From Planctomycetota bacterium (GTDB taxonomy: Bacteria > Planctomycetota > UBA1135 > UBA2386), in assembly GCA_028281765.1 (NCBI GenBank), contig JANQJF010000021.1, positions 1 to 64,000 on the forward strand: a DNA stretch of 64,000 nucleotides. Reading direction: 5' to 3'. The notes under the pieces were generated by a model. That model was not told the DNA's origin, searched no databases, and saw only the letters and a list, made by a program, of their open reading frames with translations. The translations under genes were made by a program, and so were the position numbers. Positions 17,932-32,326 of the stretch are shown here, in pieces. Each line of letters opens with the position of its first letter. Position 1 is the first letter of the stretch.

Positions 17932-20187
17932 ATGAATCTGCAATCTCACCCCATCCTTGCGTGTGGCAGCGTGCTGCTCGCGTTCGCATCGTCCCTCGTG
18001 GCTCAGCTCGGCGTGGACGGCATCGGTGAAAACGGTGCCAGTCACGAGCGCTCGGTCATCAGTCGCGCGTTCGGGATGGCTGAAGTCGACGGCCGTGTGT
18101 GCGCCGGAGGCCCTGGCTACAAGGCGCAGTTCGACGCGTCCGGAATGACGTACACACCTGCGCTCGGCGAGAGCGCGCCGCACAACTACCCGTGGCGATT
18201 CTCGCTGAGCTCGATCCGTCGCGGTGAACACGTCCTTTTCGACACGCGTACGATGGGCGCATCGGAGCCGGTGTTGACGAAGCGATCCGCGTCGTACGAT
18301 CGCGCGGGCGTGGTCGAGCGCTACGAAGCGCGCGTAGACGGCGTCAAGCAGGACTTCGTGTTCATGTCGCGTCCTGCTGGGCACGGAGATCTTGTCGTCG
18401 AGGGAGTCATTACCACGGATCTGCTGCCGCGGCGTACTCGGTCGAACTCCTCGAGCCTGACGTTTTCCGCCGAAGGTGTCGGTGGAGTGACCGTCGGTGG
18501 CGTCCTCGGCGTCGACGACAACGGATGGCAGGTCCCCGGCGAGACCTCGTTTGAAGACGGGGCGATCCGTTTCGTGCTTCCGGAGACGTTCGTCGCCGCG
18601 GCGACGTATCCCATGGTGCTCGACCCTCTTGTCGGCACGTTTTTCACAGTCGCGGGTTCTCAGGCTTCTGATCCAGACGTGGCGTGGGACGAGACGAACG
18701 ACGCCTACCTCGTCGTATGGGAGCAGGTCTTCTCGTCTCTCGACATCGACGTTCGCGGGCAGCAGTTCGGAGTGTCCGGCAACCTGATCGGCAATCTCAT
18801 CAACCTGACGTTCGAGTCCGGCAACGAGATCAATCCGGCGGTGGCGAACTCGGATCTCGCCAACCGTTTCTTCGTGGTCTACCAGGACGGGGCGTCGCCG
18901 TTCGGGCCTTGGAACATCCGAGGGCGTTCCGTCACTGCGGGAGCCAATCCGGCTCTGACATCGATCCTGGATATTTCGACCCCTGGAGGGACGAACGAAG
19001 TCACGCCGGACATTGGCGGGGACAGCACTCTGGTCGACGACAAAGTGGTCGTGGTTTGGGCCGATGACAACGGCAACATCGTGGGTACGAGCGTGGACGT
19101 GTCGTCGAGCACCGTCGCGTTTCCGACGGTCCTCCGTTTTGGTCAGAGCACCAATCCGGCGATCTCCAAGAGTGGTGGCGCAGACGGGCGCTACGTGGTC
19201 GTTTGGGAACGCGACTACACGATCGACCTCGATGTCGAGAGCGCGATGGTCGACCGCAACATGACCGTTCTCGATGCGTTGGCGTCCGTTGGCTCGTTCG
19301 CGGGTATCGACGAGCTTCGGCCCGACGTCGACGGCGACGGGACCGAGTTCGTAGTTGCCTATCAGCGTCAGGAAACGCTGGATCCGAACCGGTACGACAT
19401 CTATTGCCGGCGAGTGGTTTGGGATGGCTCGAATCTGTCCGGGATTGGAGCCACGCGGAACGTCAGTTCGAACGCGGGGGTCGATGACACCGAGCCCGCG
19501 GTGGGGTTCCTCGGGCTCAAGTACGTCGTGGCTTGGGTGCACGGAACGGCCTTCTTCACGGACATCCAGATGGTGGAGTACGACGCCGAAAACTGCACGG
19601 CGTGTGGCGTGCCCGAGACGAGCTTGGGGGGGGCGAACCCCCTCGACTTCGGTCCCGAGGTGGCGACACGTCATCAGGGGCGGGCGAGCAACGACCCCGT
19701 GGCTGCGGACCAGGGTCTCATCGTGTGGACGGACATGACGGTTGGTCCGGGAACGATCGACAGCGGAGTCGTCGGACGTCGATACGAAGCGTTCACCGGA
19801 GGCGCCGTGACGAATCTCGGTGGTGCGTGCGGCAACGGCGGCGTCAACGGCTTCAACGGCCCGGTCGCGCTTGGCAACTCCCAACTCGAGCTGACGCTTT
19901 CCGGCGCGGCGTCGACGAACGTGCACATCGGGATCCAGTTCTCCAACGCGGTGATCCCGTGTGGTCCTTGCACAATCAACGCGGATGGCGGCTACTACCC
20001 CGTGACGGCGAGTCCCTCTGGCTCGGCGTCGTTTGCCGTCGCGATTCCGTGTGATCTCTCGATCCAGGGAGTGTCGCTGTACACGCAGTGGGCAACGGTG
20101 CTCAGTGGGCAGAACCCATGCGGTCTGATTCCGGCTGTCGCCGAGCTGTCATTCTCGAATCGACTCCGCGCGGTCATCGCACCGTAG
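17932..20187 (+). CDS. Secreted protein of unknown function, tandem paralogue B
   Basis: Exported protein of 751 residues. The ATG follows GAGGAG with good spacing and opens a signal peptide ending near SLVAQ. It is collinear with the preceding gene: GPGYKAQFDASGMTYTP against GPSYKASLGAEGIVFTP, VKQDFVFMSRPAGHGDLVV against IKQSFVFRELPSGTGDLVV, and LPETFVAAATYPMVLDPLVG against LPSTFVENAALPVVIDPLIG. The propeller-like middle repeats YLVVWEQ, FFVVYQDG, VVVWADDN, YVVVWERD and YVVAWVHG at regular intervals. The end is the shared C-terminal domain (LGNSQLELTL..., SLYTQWATV). The two genes are an old tandem duplication. The kinase gene starts 19 bases downstream, so the cluster and the kinase are probably co-transcribed. 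Confidence 0.88.
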   Translation: MNLQSHPILACGSVLLAFASSLVAQLGVDGIGENGASHERSVISRAFGMAEVDGRVCAGGPGYKAQFDASGMTYTPALGESAPHNYPWRFSLSSIRRGEHVLFDTRTMGASEPVLTKRSASYDRAGVVERYEARVDGVKQDFVFMSRPAGHGDLVVEGVITTDLLPRRTRSNSSSLTFSAEGVGGVTVGGVLGVDDNGWQVPGETSFEDGAIRFVLPETFVAAATYPMVLDPLVGTFFTVAGSQASDPDVAWDETNDAYLVVWEQVFSSLDIDVRGQQFGVSGNLIGNLINLTFESGNEINPAVANSDLANRFFVVYQDGASPFGPWNIRGRSVTAGANPALTSILDISTPGGTNEVTPDIGGDSTLVDDKVVVVWADDNGNIVGTSVDVSSSTVAFPTVLRFGQSTNPAISKSGGADGRYVVVWERDYTIDLDVESAMVDRNMTVLDALASVGSFAGIDELRPDVDGDGTEFVVAYQRQETLDPNRYDIYCRRVVWDGSNLSGIGATRNVSSNAGVDDTEPAVGFLGLKYVVAWVHGTAFFTDIQMVEYDAENCTACGVPETSLGGANPLDFGPEVATRHQGRASNDPVAADQGLIVWTDMTVGPGTIDSGVVGRRYEAFTGGAVTNLGGACGNGGVNGFNGPVALGNSQLELTLSGAASTNVHIGIQFSNAVIPCGPCTINADGGYYPVTASPSGSASFAVAIPCDLSIQGVSLYTQWATVLSGQNPCGLIPAVAELSFSNRLRAVIAP

Positions 20188-20206
20188 TGCGTAAGATCGA
20201 GCGCTC

Positions 20207-22918
20207 ATGACCGTGCGCCCCGGTTCGTCCGATGACTCCGACCTGTCGGAGGAGCTGCGCGACCGGGTCTTTGTCGCGTACTATTCGCCCTCCGAGAGAG
20301 TGCGCGAGATCGAGATCGAACGGCTCTGTGCCGACCATCCGGCCGACGCCGCTGCCATTCGTCGACAAGTCGCGACTCTTCAGCGTGCCGACGAGATGCT
20401 CGGCGTCGTCGAGTTGCCCGACCCGGATGAAGCGCCTGCGATTCCGGAGCAGCTGGGCGACTACCACCTCGAGCGACAGATCGGTAGCGGCGGCATGGGC
20501 ATCGTGTTCTTGGCGCGTCAGGCTGCGCTCGATCGTCGGGTCGCACTCAAAGTCGTGCGTCCGGAGCGCCTTCCCTTCGAGGGAGCGCGTCTGCGCTTTC
20601 GCCGCGAAGTGGCGGCGGTGGGGCGGCTGTCCCACTTCGGCATCGCGGCGGTTCATGACGTCGGGGAAGCGTCCGGGCTGCCCTACATCGTCATGGAGGC
20701 GATTCCGGGGATCTCGCTCGCTCAGGTTATCGAGGCCGCGCGCGCGCGACGAACCGCGCCGTGTTCCGCGGCGGACATGTCGGAGATCCTGACGGAGCGT
20801 CGACCGGAGTGGGTGGAGCCAGGATCCGACGATCGTGGCCGACCACACACCGAGATGTTCGCCGGCTCCTGGTCGGACGCGGCGGTGCGCATCGCCCGGG
20901 AGCTCGCGATGGCGCTTCATCACGCGCACGAGCGCGGGATCATTCATCGCGACGTGAAGCCTTCGAACGTGTTGATCACTCCGGAGGGGCGCGTCGTCCT
21001 CATCGACTTCGGACTCGCCCGGATCGGCGAGACGAGCGATCTGACCCGATCGGGCACCGCGGTCGGGTCGTTCGCGTACATGTCTCCGGAGCAAGTACAG
21101 CGCTACCCGGTCGACGCGAGAACGGACGTCTACTCCGTCGGCTTGACCTTGCTCGAGCTGCTCTCCCTGCGTCCAGCGTTCGACGAGGACGACCCGATCG
21201 CGATGCGAGAACGCATCGTGCGTGGTGTCGTGCCGGACGCGCGGTCGTGCGCGAGTGGCGTCTCGACGGACCTCGCGGTCGTGTGTGCCGTGGCTTCGGA
21301 GCTGGATCCGGCGCGGCGCTACGCGACAGCCGGAGCGCTCGCACGTGATCTCGATCGCGTGCTCGCCGGAGTTCCGATCCAGGCGCGGCCGGTTCCGTGG
21401 TCCCGGAAGGTCTGGCGCTGGGTTCGTCGCAACCGAGCCAAGACGGTCGCAGCGACGACGACCGCCTTGCTCGTGGTCGGCGCGCCGACCGTGCTGTGGC
21501 AAATCGAGCGCTCGGCGAATCGTGAATTGCTGCGCCAGCGAGAGCGCGCGGAGGCAGGGTTGCTCGCGTCGACGGACGTAGTCGAGCGACTTCTGTCACA
21601 GATGAGTGCGCGCGTCGCCGATCTGCCGCATCTGGCCGGGGTGCGAGCCGGGATGCTTCGCGATGCGCTCCTGGTGCTCGAGGAGCTCGCGGGCAAGTTC
21701 GACGAGACGGGACGTTTGCATGGCATCGCCGCCGGCGCCGCGCTCAGTCGCGGACGGTTGCTGATGCTGCTGGGAAAGAGTGGCGAAGCGCTGCAGGCAC
21801 TCGACGAAGCGGAGCGTCTGGCGGAGCTGTCGCGAAGCGATGGTGAGCGGAATCGAATCCTCGCCCGGATTCGCGCGCACCAGACCGTGGGGAGGTTCCG
21901 CATCGGAGACTTGGCGAAGGCCGCCGAATCGGCGGCAGACGCGCGCACGCGACTCGAGGCGATTCTCGCGGAGGACTCCGCGGACCAGACCCTGGTGGAC
22001 TTGCTCACCGGACACCTGTCCATCACCGCTTCGATCCACCTTGCGCTGAACGACGCCGCGCGGAGCCGAGCGATGCTCGATGAATCCGTTGCCCGCCGGG
22101 AAGCGCAGGTGCGGCAGGATGGTCCAGACTACGACAACCAGCTCGCGCTGGCTCGCGAGCTGCGGCAGCGCGGGTTCGTAGCCACCGATGCGTCGGCCGC
22201 GAAGGACACCGAACGCGCGATCGGTCTGCTGCGGCAGGCCCGTGCCGAACGACCGGGAGACCCGTCCGCGACGTTTCACTTGGCGGCCGCGCTCGGAGAT
22301 CGTGCGACACAGCGTCGGCGCGCCGGTGACCGAGTCGGCGCCCTCACGATTCGTCGAGAGGTGCTGGAGCTTCGCGAGCGCCTCACGCGTGAGTTTCCCT
22401 CGGTGGCGCTCTACACGAGCGAGTGCGCGGCCGCCCTGCACAACCTGGCGCACGATCTCGAGTCAGGAGACCCACGGCGTCGCGAGTTGCTGACGCAAGC
22501 CGTCGAGATGCAACGTCGCGCGCACGCCGAAGACCCGCGTGATCTTCGTTTTCACCGGTACCTGACGAACCACTACGTGTCCCTTGCGGATGAGTGGCGT
22601 CGGCTCGGCGACTACAAGCGAATGGTCGTGTGTGCGTCCGATCTGCTCGAGGCTCGGATCCAGGGTCACCGTGGGGCGTTCGAGGCGAGTCTGCTCTTGC
22701 TCGATGCTGCCGATCTCGCGGACGAGGAGTCCACGAGATCGGGCGACGTGTCCGACGAACTGCGCGGGCGCGCGATGGCCGCGCTCGCTCGTGCGGTGTC
22801 GGTCGGCATGCCGATCCAGGTGGCGCGCGACAACGTGAAGCTCGCTCCTCTCGTCTCGGATCCGCGATTCGCCGAGAGTTTGCGAGCGGCAAAGACGGTG
22901 ATCGACCGCGATCGGTGA
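20207..22918 (+). CDS. Transmembrane Ser/Thr protein kinase with helical-repeat sensor region
   Basis: Hanks-type kinase of 903 residues. The kinase domain (about 85-395) is complete: glycine loop GSGGMGIVF (93-101), Lys115 in VALKVV, catalytic HRDVKPSN with Asp249, DFGLAR with Asp267, and SPEQV in the P+1 region. An unusual insert of about 45 residues (176-222) lies before the helix preceding the catalytic loop. A transmembrane segment around 414-435 (ATTTALLVVGAPTVLW) separates it from a long Ala/Leu/Arg-rich region resembling TPR helices, which would be extracytoplasmic. It starts 19 bases after the secreted-protein cluster and its stop nearly meets the stop of a convergent ECF sigma gene. 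Likely a sensor kinase; substrate unknown. Confidence 0.95.
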   Translation: MTVRPGSSDDSDLSEELRDRVFVAYYSPSERVREIEIERLCADHPADAAAIRRQVATLQRADEMLGVVELPDPDEAPAIPEQLGDYHLERQIGSGGMGIVFLARQAALDRRVALKVVRPERLPFEGARLRFRREVAAVGRLSHFGIAAVHDVGEASGLPYIVMEAIPGISLAQVIEAARARRTAPCSAADMSEILTERRPEWVEPGSDDRGRPHTEMFAGSWSDAAVRIARELAMALHHAHERGIIHRDVKPSNVLITPEGRVVLIDFGLARIGETSDLTRSGTAVGSFAYMSPEQVQRYPVDARTDVYSVGLTLLELLSLRPAFDEDDPIAMRERIVRGVVPDARSCASGVSTDLAVVCAVASELDPARRYATAGALARDLDRVLAGVPIQARPVPWSRKVWRWVRRNRAKTVAATTTALLVVGAPTVLWQIERSANRELLRQRERAEAGLLASTDVVERLLSQMSARVADLPHLAGVRAGMLRDALLVLEELAGKFDETGRLHGIAAGAALSRGRLLMLLGKSGEALQALDEAERLAELSRSDGERNRILARIRAHQTVGRFRIGDLAKAAESAADARTRLEAILAEDSADQTLVDLLTGHLSITASIHLALNDAARSRAMLDESVARREAQVRQDGPDYDNQLALARELRQRGFVATDASAAKDTERAIGLLRQARAERPGDPSATFHLAAALGDRATQRRRAGDRVGALTIRREVLELRERLTREFPSVALYTSECAAALHNLAHDLESGDPRRRELLTQAVEMQRRAHAEDPRDLRFHRYLTNHYVSLADEWRRLGDYKRMVVCASDLLEARIQGHRGAFEASLLLLDAADLADEESTRSGDVSDELRGRAMAALARAVSVGMPIQVARDNVKLAPLVSDPRFAESLRAAKTVIDRDR

Positions 22919-22924
22919 TGCTCG

Positions 22925-23527
22925 TTATGCGTGCCCCGTTCCCTGTCGATCGAAGAGCGTGACGAGCCGGCTCATGGCGCGCCCGATGCGCATGCGCGCG
23001 GCGTCGCCTTGAATGCCGAGTTCGTCCCCGAGCTCCTTGTGGTCCAGCCCCACGAACCGTGTGAGGAAGATCACTTCTTGCTCTTCGGGGCGAAGTTCCG
23101 TGAACGCCCGGTTCAGACGCTCGAGATCCTCTCTGCCCATGGCGTGACGACTCGGTGACAGCACGCACGCGGCGGCCTCACCGTCGAACACGTGCTGTTC
23201 GCGACGCGCGTCACGACAGTCCCGATTGCGATACCTGTGGCGGTCGCGAATCTTGTTGAGCGCGCACGAGAACAGCCAGCGCAGGAACGCGCCCTTGCCG
23301 CGATATTCGAAGCCCTCGCGGACGTCTTCGATGACTTCGCGGCACACGGACTGCGCGACGTCTTCCGTCGACTCGTGTGCGCGCAGCGCCGGACCCATGT
23401 GCAAACGCACGTATGCGCGAAGTCGCGGCAAGCAAGTGACGATCAGGGCGTCGAGCGCCTCGGGATCGCCGTGCGAAGCGGAGCGAATCGTGTCGGCCGT
23501 CGGTTCCTGCATGCGCGTGGGTAGCAT
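22925..23527 (-). CDS. ECF-type RNA polymerase sigma factor
   Basis: Alternative sigma factor of about 200 residues. Region 2 is around STEDVAQSVCREVIEDV through FLRWLFSCALNKIRDRHRYRNR, and region 4 around LRPEEQEVIFLTRFVGLDHKELGDELG followed by an ARMRIGRAMSRL recognition helix. The start at 23527 is chosen because GGAG lies ten bases upstream; an ATG at 23512 giving MQEPTADTI is nearly as good. A longer open frame upstream reads as noncoding. It is convergent with the Ser/Thr kinase gene, stop to stop within seven bases. No anti-sigma gene is adjacent. Planctomycetes often link ECF factors to Ser/Thr kinases, so the kinase could act on it, but that is inference. Confidence 0.92.
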   Translation of the reverse strand: MLPTRMQEPTADTIRSASHGDPEALDALIVTCLPRLRAYVRLHMGPALRAHESTEDVAQSVCREVIEDVREGFEYRGKGAFLRWLFSCALNKIRDRHRYRNRDCRDARREQHVFDGEAAACVLSPSRHAMGREDLERLNRAFTELRPEEQEVIFLTRFVGLDHKELGDELGIQGDAARMRIGRAMSRLVTLFDRQGTGHA

Positions 23528-23562
23528 AGCAGTTTGGCTCCGGCCGACCGCGCCAGCGGAAG

Positions 23563-24746
23563 TCAGACGTCGTACTGTGCCTTCGCCGCCGCGTCCGTCC
23601 ATCGCCGGGTGAACGTCAGTCGCCCGCCGATCGTCCGCCGCCTGCGGAAGCCGAGCAAGTGGAAGATCTCGACGACGAACCAGCGCGCGATCTTCGGGTT
23701 GACGATCAGCATGTTGTGATTCTCTTCCGAGCGCGACACGCCGGGCAGCCAGTGGACGAACCGATCCAGCTGCATGTGCCGGACCCACCGCGCGAGGCGC
23801 AGCCAGAACGGCGACACGTCGCGGCACGTGAAGAAACCGTCTTCCCCGAGGCCCTGGTAGAGCGGCAGGAGCATGCGGCCGCCGCGTTGCGCGAAGATCT
23901 CGCCGCGGCGGTCTCGCGCGAGCTTCTGGCCCTTCTCGATCCGCTGGAAGCTGATGAAGCCCGGCTCCATGACGAATTCGTCGGTCGGCAGCAGCACGTG
24001 ACGATGGGTGATCTCGACGACGGGCGGGACGTCCCCCGCGGCTTTGCGGAGCGTCTCGTGATAGGGCGCGAGGTCGATGTCTTCTGCGGCGAGGAACCCG
24101 GCTTCGACGAGCGTGATCCAGATCGCGGCCTCGAGGTTGTCGATCGTCGACTCGGCGTCGTGTTGGCCGCCTTCGACCGCGAGGCAGACCAGGCCGCGGT
24201 TGACGAAGTAGTCCATGACCGCGCCGTCGATCGCCTCTTCGAGGCCGAGGATCAACGGGACCGGCAGCGCGAGCGCCAAGTGCCGGTTCGACAGCGTGTC
24301 GGCGATGCAGGTGAACGGCGGCCCGTCGGCGGAGCTGCTGTGCAGGTCCAAGAACACGACCGGGCCGTCGGCCTCACGGTGGAAGTCCTCGTAGACCTCG
24401 AGGAGCTCGCGCTGCTCGCGGTCCTCGGCACAGTCGTTCGCCGGGTCCTGTGCCTGCAGGCTCTCGATCGTCGATCCGAGCCAGAGTCGGTTGAGGTCGC
24501 GGTCGACGAAGCGTTCGCCGTGGCGCAGCGCCTCGAGGTTGCCGGCCAGGGCGACGAGCTTGCCCTTCACCGCCGGGCGACGCTCGTCGAGCTTCTGCAG
24601 CACACGCTTCGCGGCGTGGATGCCGCCGGGCTCGTTGCCGTGGATCCCGCCCTGCACCATGACCGTCGGTCCGGGTGCGCCGGTGGTGTAGCTGCCGAAC
24701 ACGCGCCGTTCGACTTGCTCGTTCATCGGAAGATCGACGGTCGAGG

Positions 24747-24750
<4 letters not shown>
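23563..24750 (-). CDS. Succinylglutamate desuccinylase/aspartoacylase family zinc hydrolase
   Basis: Predicted zinc-dependent hydrolase of 395 residues that removes an acyl group or cleaves an amide bond. Zinc ligands are visible as the H-x-x-E pair in GGIHGNEPGG (His37, Glu40) and the later LDLHSSSADG (His137). The intervening FVDRDLNRLW is the family's substrate-carboxylate-binding motif, like DLNR in aspartoacylases. The C-terminal part (220-395) contains a short beta domain and a basic tail. Its start codon overlaps the stop of the glutamate-cysteine-ligase-like gene (ATGA), so the two are translationally coupled and may act on the same gamma-glutamyl or N-acyl amino compound. Exact substrate unknown. 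Confidence 0.88.
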
Positions 24751-26675
<1,925 letters not shown>

Positions 26676-26713
26676 CGCCCAGCAGGATAGCAGAAGCCCT
26701 GCGGGGCACGAAT

Positions 26714-29618
<2,905 letters not shown>

Positions 29619-29830
29619 GTGCAGGGAGGATAGCGATCGTCGTGGTCTCGCACCACGCCCCGTGCAGCAGAAGTGGTTGGATTCGCTTCGTCGCGCCGCT
29701 TACGATCCTCTCGAAGCGCGGAATGGCGGGCGGCCGTTCCCGTTTCGAGTGTTGGCGGCAGGAATCAGGCCGCATTCGAGGTCGTGACGCCGTCACACCT
29801 CTCAACCGTAAGAGGCTTCAGGGAGGCGCG

Positions 29831-30661
29831 ATGAAGCGCAGTGAATCAGTTCTCGTCTATGGCGTAACCGGCGTGCTCGCCGTCATCCTCGCGATCGCGA
29901 TCGTCTTCGGTGGGGATCCGGCCGAGGGCAACACGGATCTGTCGGTCGCGGGCCTGACGCCGGAAGGCGGCGGGACGCTCGATCTGACCGACGACGACGT
30001 CGAGACGCCGCCGACGACCACCCCGACCAGCGACGATCTGCTCAACGAGCTGCTCGGCACCGGCGCCGGCATCGAAGACGAGAACGAGCCGCTCGAGTCC
30101 GAGGCGGATTCGGAGACCGAGAGCGCCCCGGTGTCCGTCCCGACGGTGCCGCTCAGCCGCACGGTCGCGACGCTCGGCACGAGCCGAACCGAGGAGAACC
30201 CGGCGTCCGGCGAGCGCTTCCGCTTCGTGAACGCCCAGCCGGGCGACTCGATCGCGCTGCTGATCCAGCGTTGGTGCCCGGGCACCGAACGCATGGACAT
30301 CGAGGCCCTCAACGAGACGAAGAACCTCGATCGACTCCGCATCGGTGACGAGATCTGCGTCCCGTGGGTCGACGACGAGACCCTGCTCGAGGCCCATGAG
30401 GCTCGGCAGGCGATGCGCACGGCCGACGCCGGTGGTGCCACGTTCGAGCCGTCGAGCGGATCCGGCGCCACGCCCGTATCGACGACCGGCGCGCGCGAAT
30501 ACGTGATCAAGGACGGCGAGAGCCTCTGGGTGATCGCGACCCGCGAAGTCGGCGCGAACAAGGCCCAGCAGTTCATTGACGACGTTGTCGCGCTGAACCC
30601 GTCGATCCAGGATCCGAGCCGCGTCCGCGCGAAGATGAAGATTCTGCTGCCGCGCCGCTAG
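29831..30661 (+). CDS. Membrane-anchored LysM-domain protein
   Basis: A 276-residue protein. The ATG follows GGGAGG at 29821-29826. An N-terminal transmembrane or uncleaved signal anchor (VLVYGVTGVLAVILAIAIVFGG, about 6-28) is followed by an acidic, Thr/Ser/Glu/Asp-rich linker (30-110). Two LysM-type modules then appear: one diverged (about 133-180, FVNAQPGDSIALLIQRW... LRIGDEICVPW) and one canonical (about 222-276, YVIKDGESLWVIATREVG... VRAKMKILLP). LysM domains bind GlcNAc-containing glycans such as peptidoglycan, so the protein probably tethers membrane to wall. It is divergent from the kdsB operon. Confidence 0.9.
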   Translation: MKRSESVLVYGVTGVLAVILAIAIVFGGDPAEGNTDLSVAGLTPEGGGTLDLTDDDVETPPTTTPTSDDLLNELLGTGAGIEDENEPLESEADSETESAPVSVPTVPLSRTVATLGTSRTEENPASGERFRFVNAQPGDSIALLIQRWCPGTERMDIEALNETKNLDRLRIGDEICVPWVDDETLLEAHEARQAMRTADAGGATFEPSSGSGATPVSTTGAREYVIKDGESLWVIATREVGANKAQQFIDDVVALNPSIQDPSRVRAKMKILLPRR

Positions 30662-30727
30662 GCGGCGGCACTCGCGGAGAGGGCCCCCGCAGAAAAACCG
30701 CCCGCTTCTCCCGCGGCACGCCCGCGG

Positions 30728-30998
30728 TTTGCTCTGTGCGTTCCGTTTGCGTTCCTGGCCGGCTGCGGCGGTGGTGAAGCCCCGCCCCCGAGCCCTCGTG
30801 GCGCGCGACGCCAACGTCGACCCGGCCTTCTTCGGCGGCCTCTCGGTGGCGCCTGACGGTTCGGTCCGCGTGGCCGGCCGATTCGAGAACGCGACGGTGC
30901 TCGGCTTCGGTGACGAGAACGAGACGACCCTGATCGGGTCGGGGCAGGATCAGAACAGCGCGCTGATCGCCCGGTTCAACGCCGACGGCGCGTTCTGA
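30728..30998 (+). pseudogene. Remnant of a beta-propeller lipoprotein gene (frameshifted)
   Basis: Two adjacent frames hold pieces of one ancestral gene. From 30728 one frame reads FALCVPFAFLAGCGGGEAPPPSP, a lipoprotein signal with lipobox LAGC, but has no ATG, GTG or TTG start. The neighbouring frame (starting TTG at 30729) reads FFGGLSVAPDGSVRVAGRF and then SALIARFNADGAF before a stop, the same blade signature (ARFNADG) as in SBBP-type propellers. The signal and blade parts are therefore separated by a frame change, and most blades are missing. Called a decayed gene; a short functional protein from the TTG is less likely. Confidence 0.55.
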
Positions 30999-31222
30999 GG
31001 GGGGGCAGGGGGAGCGGTGCGACTGTCGGATTCCCGTGCAGCGCGCGCGCATGCGCGGTCGTGACCCGTAGTCCGCTCGTGCTCCCTCCCGTGACCCGTT
31101 CTCGACCCACCGAAACGTGAGGAGAAGCCGCTTTTTGCGCGGCCCGCGGAACACATCCGAACCCGTGTCGCTTGAGGATCGCCAAGTCGGCGATTTCACG
31201 ATTCCAGTAGGAGTATCGACTC

Positions 31223-32305
31223 ATGCGACTGATCAGCACCCTTCTCGTGTCCTCCCTCGTCTTCGCGTCCTGTGGTGGCGGTGGTGGAGGGGGTGGCGGC
31301 GGCACCGGCAGCCAGAAGACCGGCGTCACGTCGGCCAACTCCAAGGCTCTCGCCGATGCCGCGCTCGACGCGTCGTCCGGCGTTGCCGACTCGGGTTCGC
31401 TCGTCAACGACCAGGGTGTCCTGCAGCTGCGCAGCGGCAGCGGTGGCAGCCACGAGTGGGACTTCGGTCGGTTCGTCCGCGACCGCATGGTCGAGACGAT
31501 GCCGTCGGCCGTCCGCAACGCGACCATCGAAGAGTCGCGCGAGTGTGGTGACGGCACGATGCTGTTCATCCACGAGGACAACGACGACGACCAGGACCTT
31601 TCGACCGGCGACACGCTGCGCGTGACCTTCGAGAACTGCACGTTCGAAGGCGAAGACGGCAGCATCTCCGGCGCGATCGAGCTCCGGGACATCGTCTTCA
31701 ACGGTGACGAGGAGGACGATCAGTTCGAAGAGTCGCTGGTGATCTCGTTCGAGAGCTTCGTCGTGCGTTTCGCCGGCGATTCGATCTCGATGGACGGTGA
31801 GATCGGCAGCACGATCCGCAAGGACGGAGACGAGTGGACGCTGATCTGCGAGTTCGCGGGCCAGTTCCAGGCCGGCGAGGACAAGCTCAACGGCGGCTCC
31901 CGCATCGAGCTCGTCGAGAACGATGCGACCGGCGAGTACTCGCTCGACAGCGACGGCTCGATCGAAGTCGCCGGCATCGGCACGGTGCAGTTCGAGACGA
32001 CGACCCCGTTCCGTGGTCGCGGCGACGGCAACCCGACCGAGGGCGTCATGATCGTCAGCGGTGAGGGCAACTCGAAGGTCACGATCACCGCGCTCGACGC
32101 GGACCGCGTCCGCATCGAGCTCGACGAGAACGGCGACGGCACGGCCGAGGAGACCGAGGACCTCTCGTGGGACGAGCTCGACAGCGCCGAACTCGAAGAA
32201 GAGGACGGCAGCAGCAGCGACGACGGTTCGAGTGATGACGACTCGAGCGACGACGACGGCGAGTCGGACGATGACGAAGACGACGAGTTCGACGAGTTCG
32301 AGTAG
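31223..32305 (+). CDS. Lipoprotein with polyglycine start and acidic tail
   Basis: A 360-residue predicted lipoprotein. The signal peptide ends at VFASC (lipobox VFAS-C) and Cys is followed by ten glycines. GTAGGAG sits a few bases upstream of the ATG (31209-31215). The mature domain (about 40-310) has alternating beta strands such as LRVTFENCTFEGEDG, AIELRDIVFNGDEED and KVTITALDADRVRIELDENGDG, suggesting a beta-sandwich or beta-helix with Asp/Glu loops that could bind calcium. The last 35 residues are nearly all Asp, Glu and Ser. No family recognised. Probably anchored to a membrane with the acidic tail exposed. Confidence 0.85.
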   Translation: MRLISTLLVSSLVFASCGGGGGGGGGGTGSQKTGVTSANSKALADAALDASSGVADSGSLVNDQGVLQLRSGSGGSHEWDFGRFVRDRMVETMPSAVRNATIEESRECGDGTMLFIHEDNDDDQDLSTGDTLRVTFENCTFEGEDGSISGAIELRDIVFNGDEEDDQFEESLVISFESFVVRFAGDSISMDGEIGSTIRKDGDEWTLICEFAGQFQAGEDKLNGGSRIELVENDATGEYSLDSDGSIEVAGIGTVQFETTTPFRGRGDGNPTEGVMIVSGEGNSKVTITALDADRVRIELDENGDGTAEETEDLSWDELDSAELEEEDGSSSDDGSSDDDSSDDDGESDDDEDDEFDEFE

Positions 32306-32326
32306 GTCGTCCGAGCTGGCGCGGCC

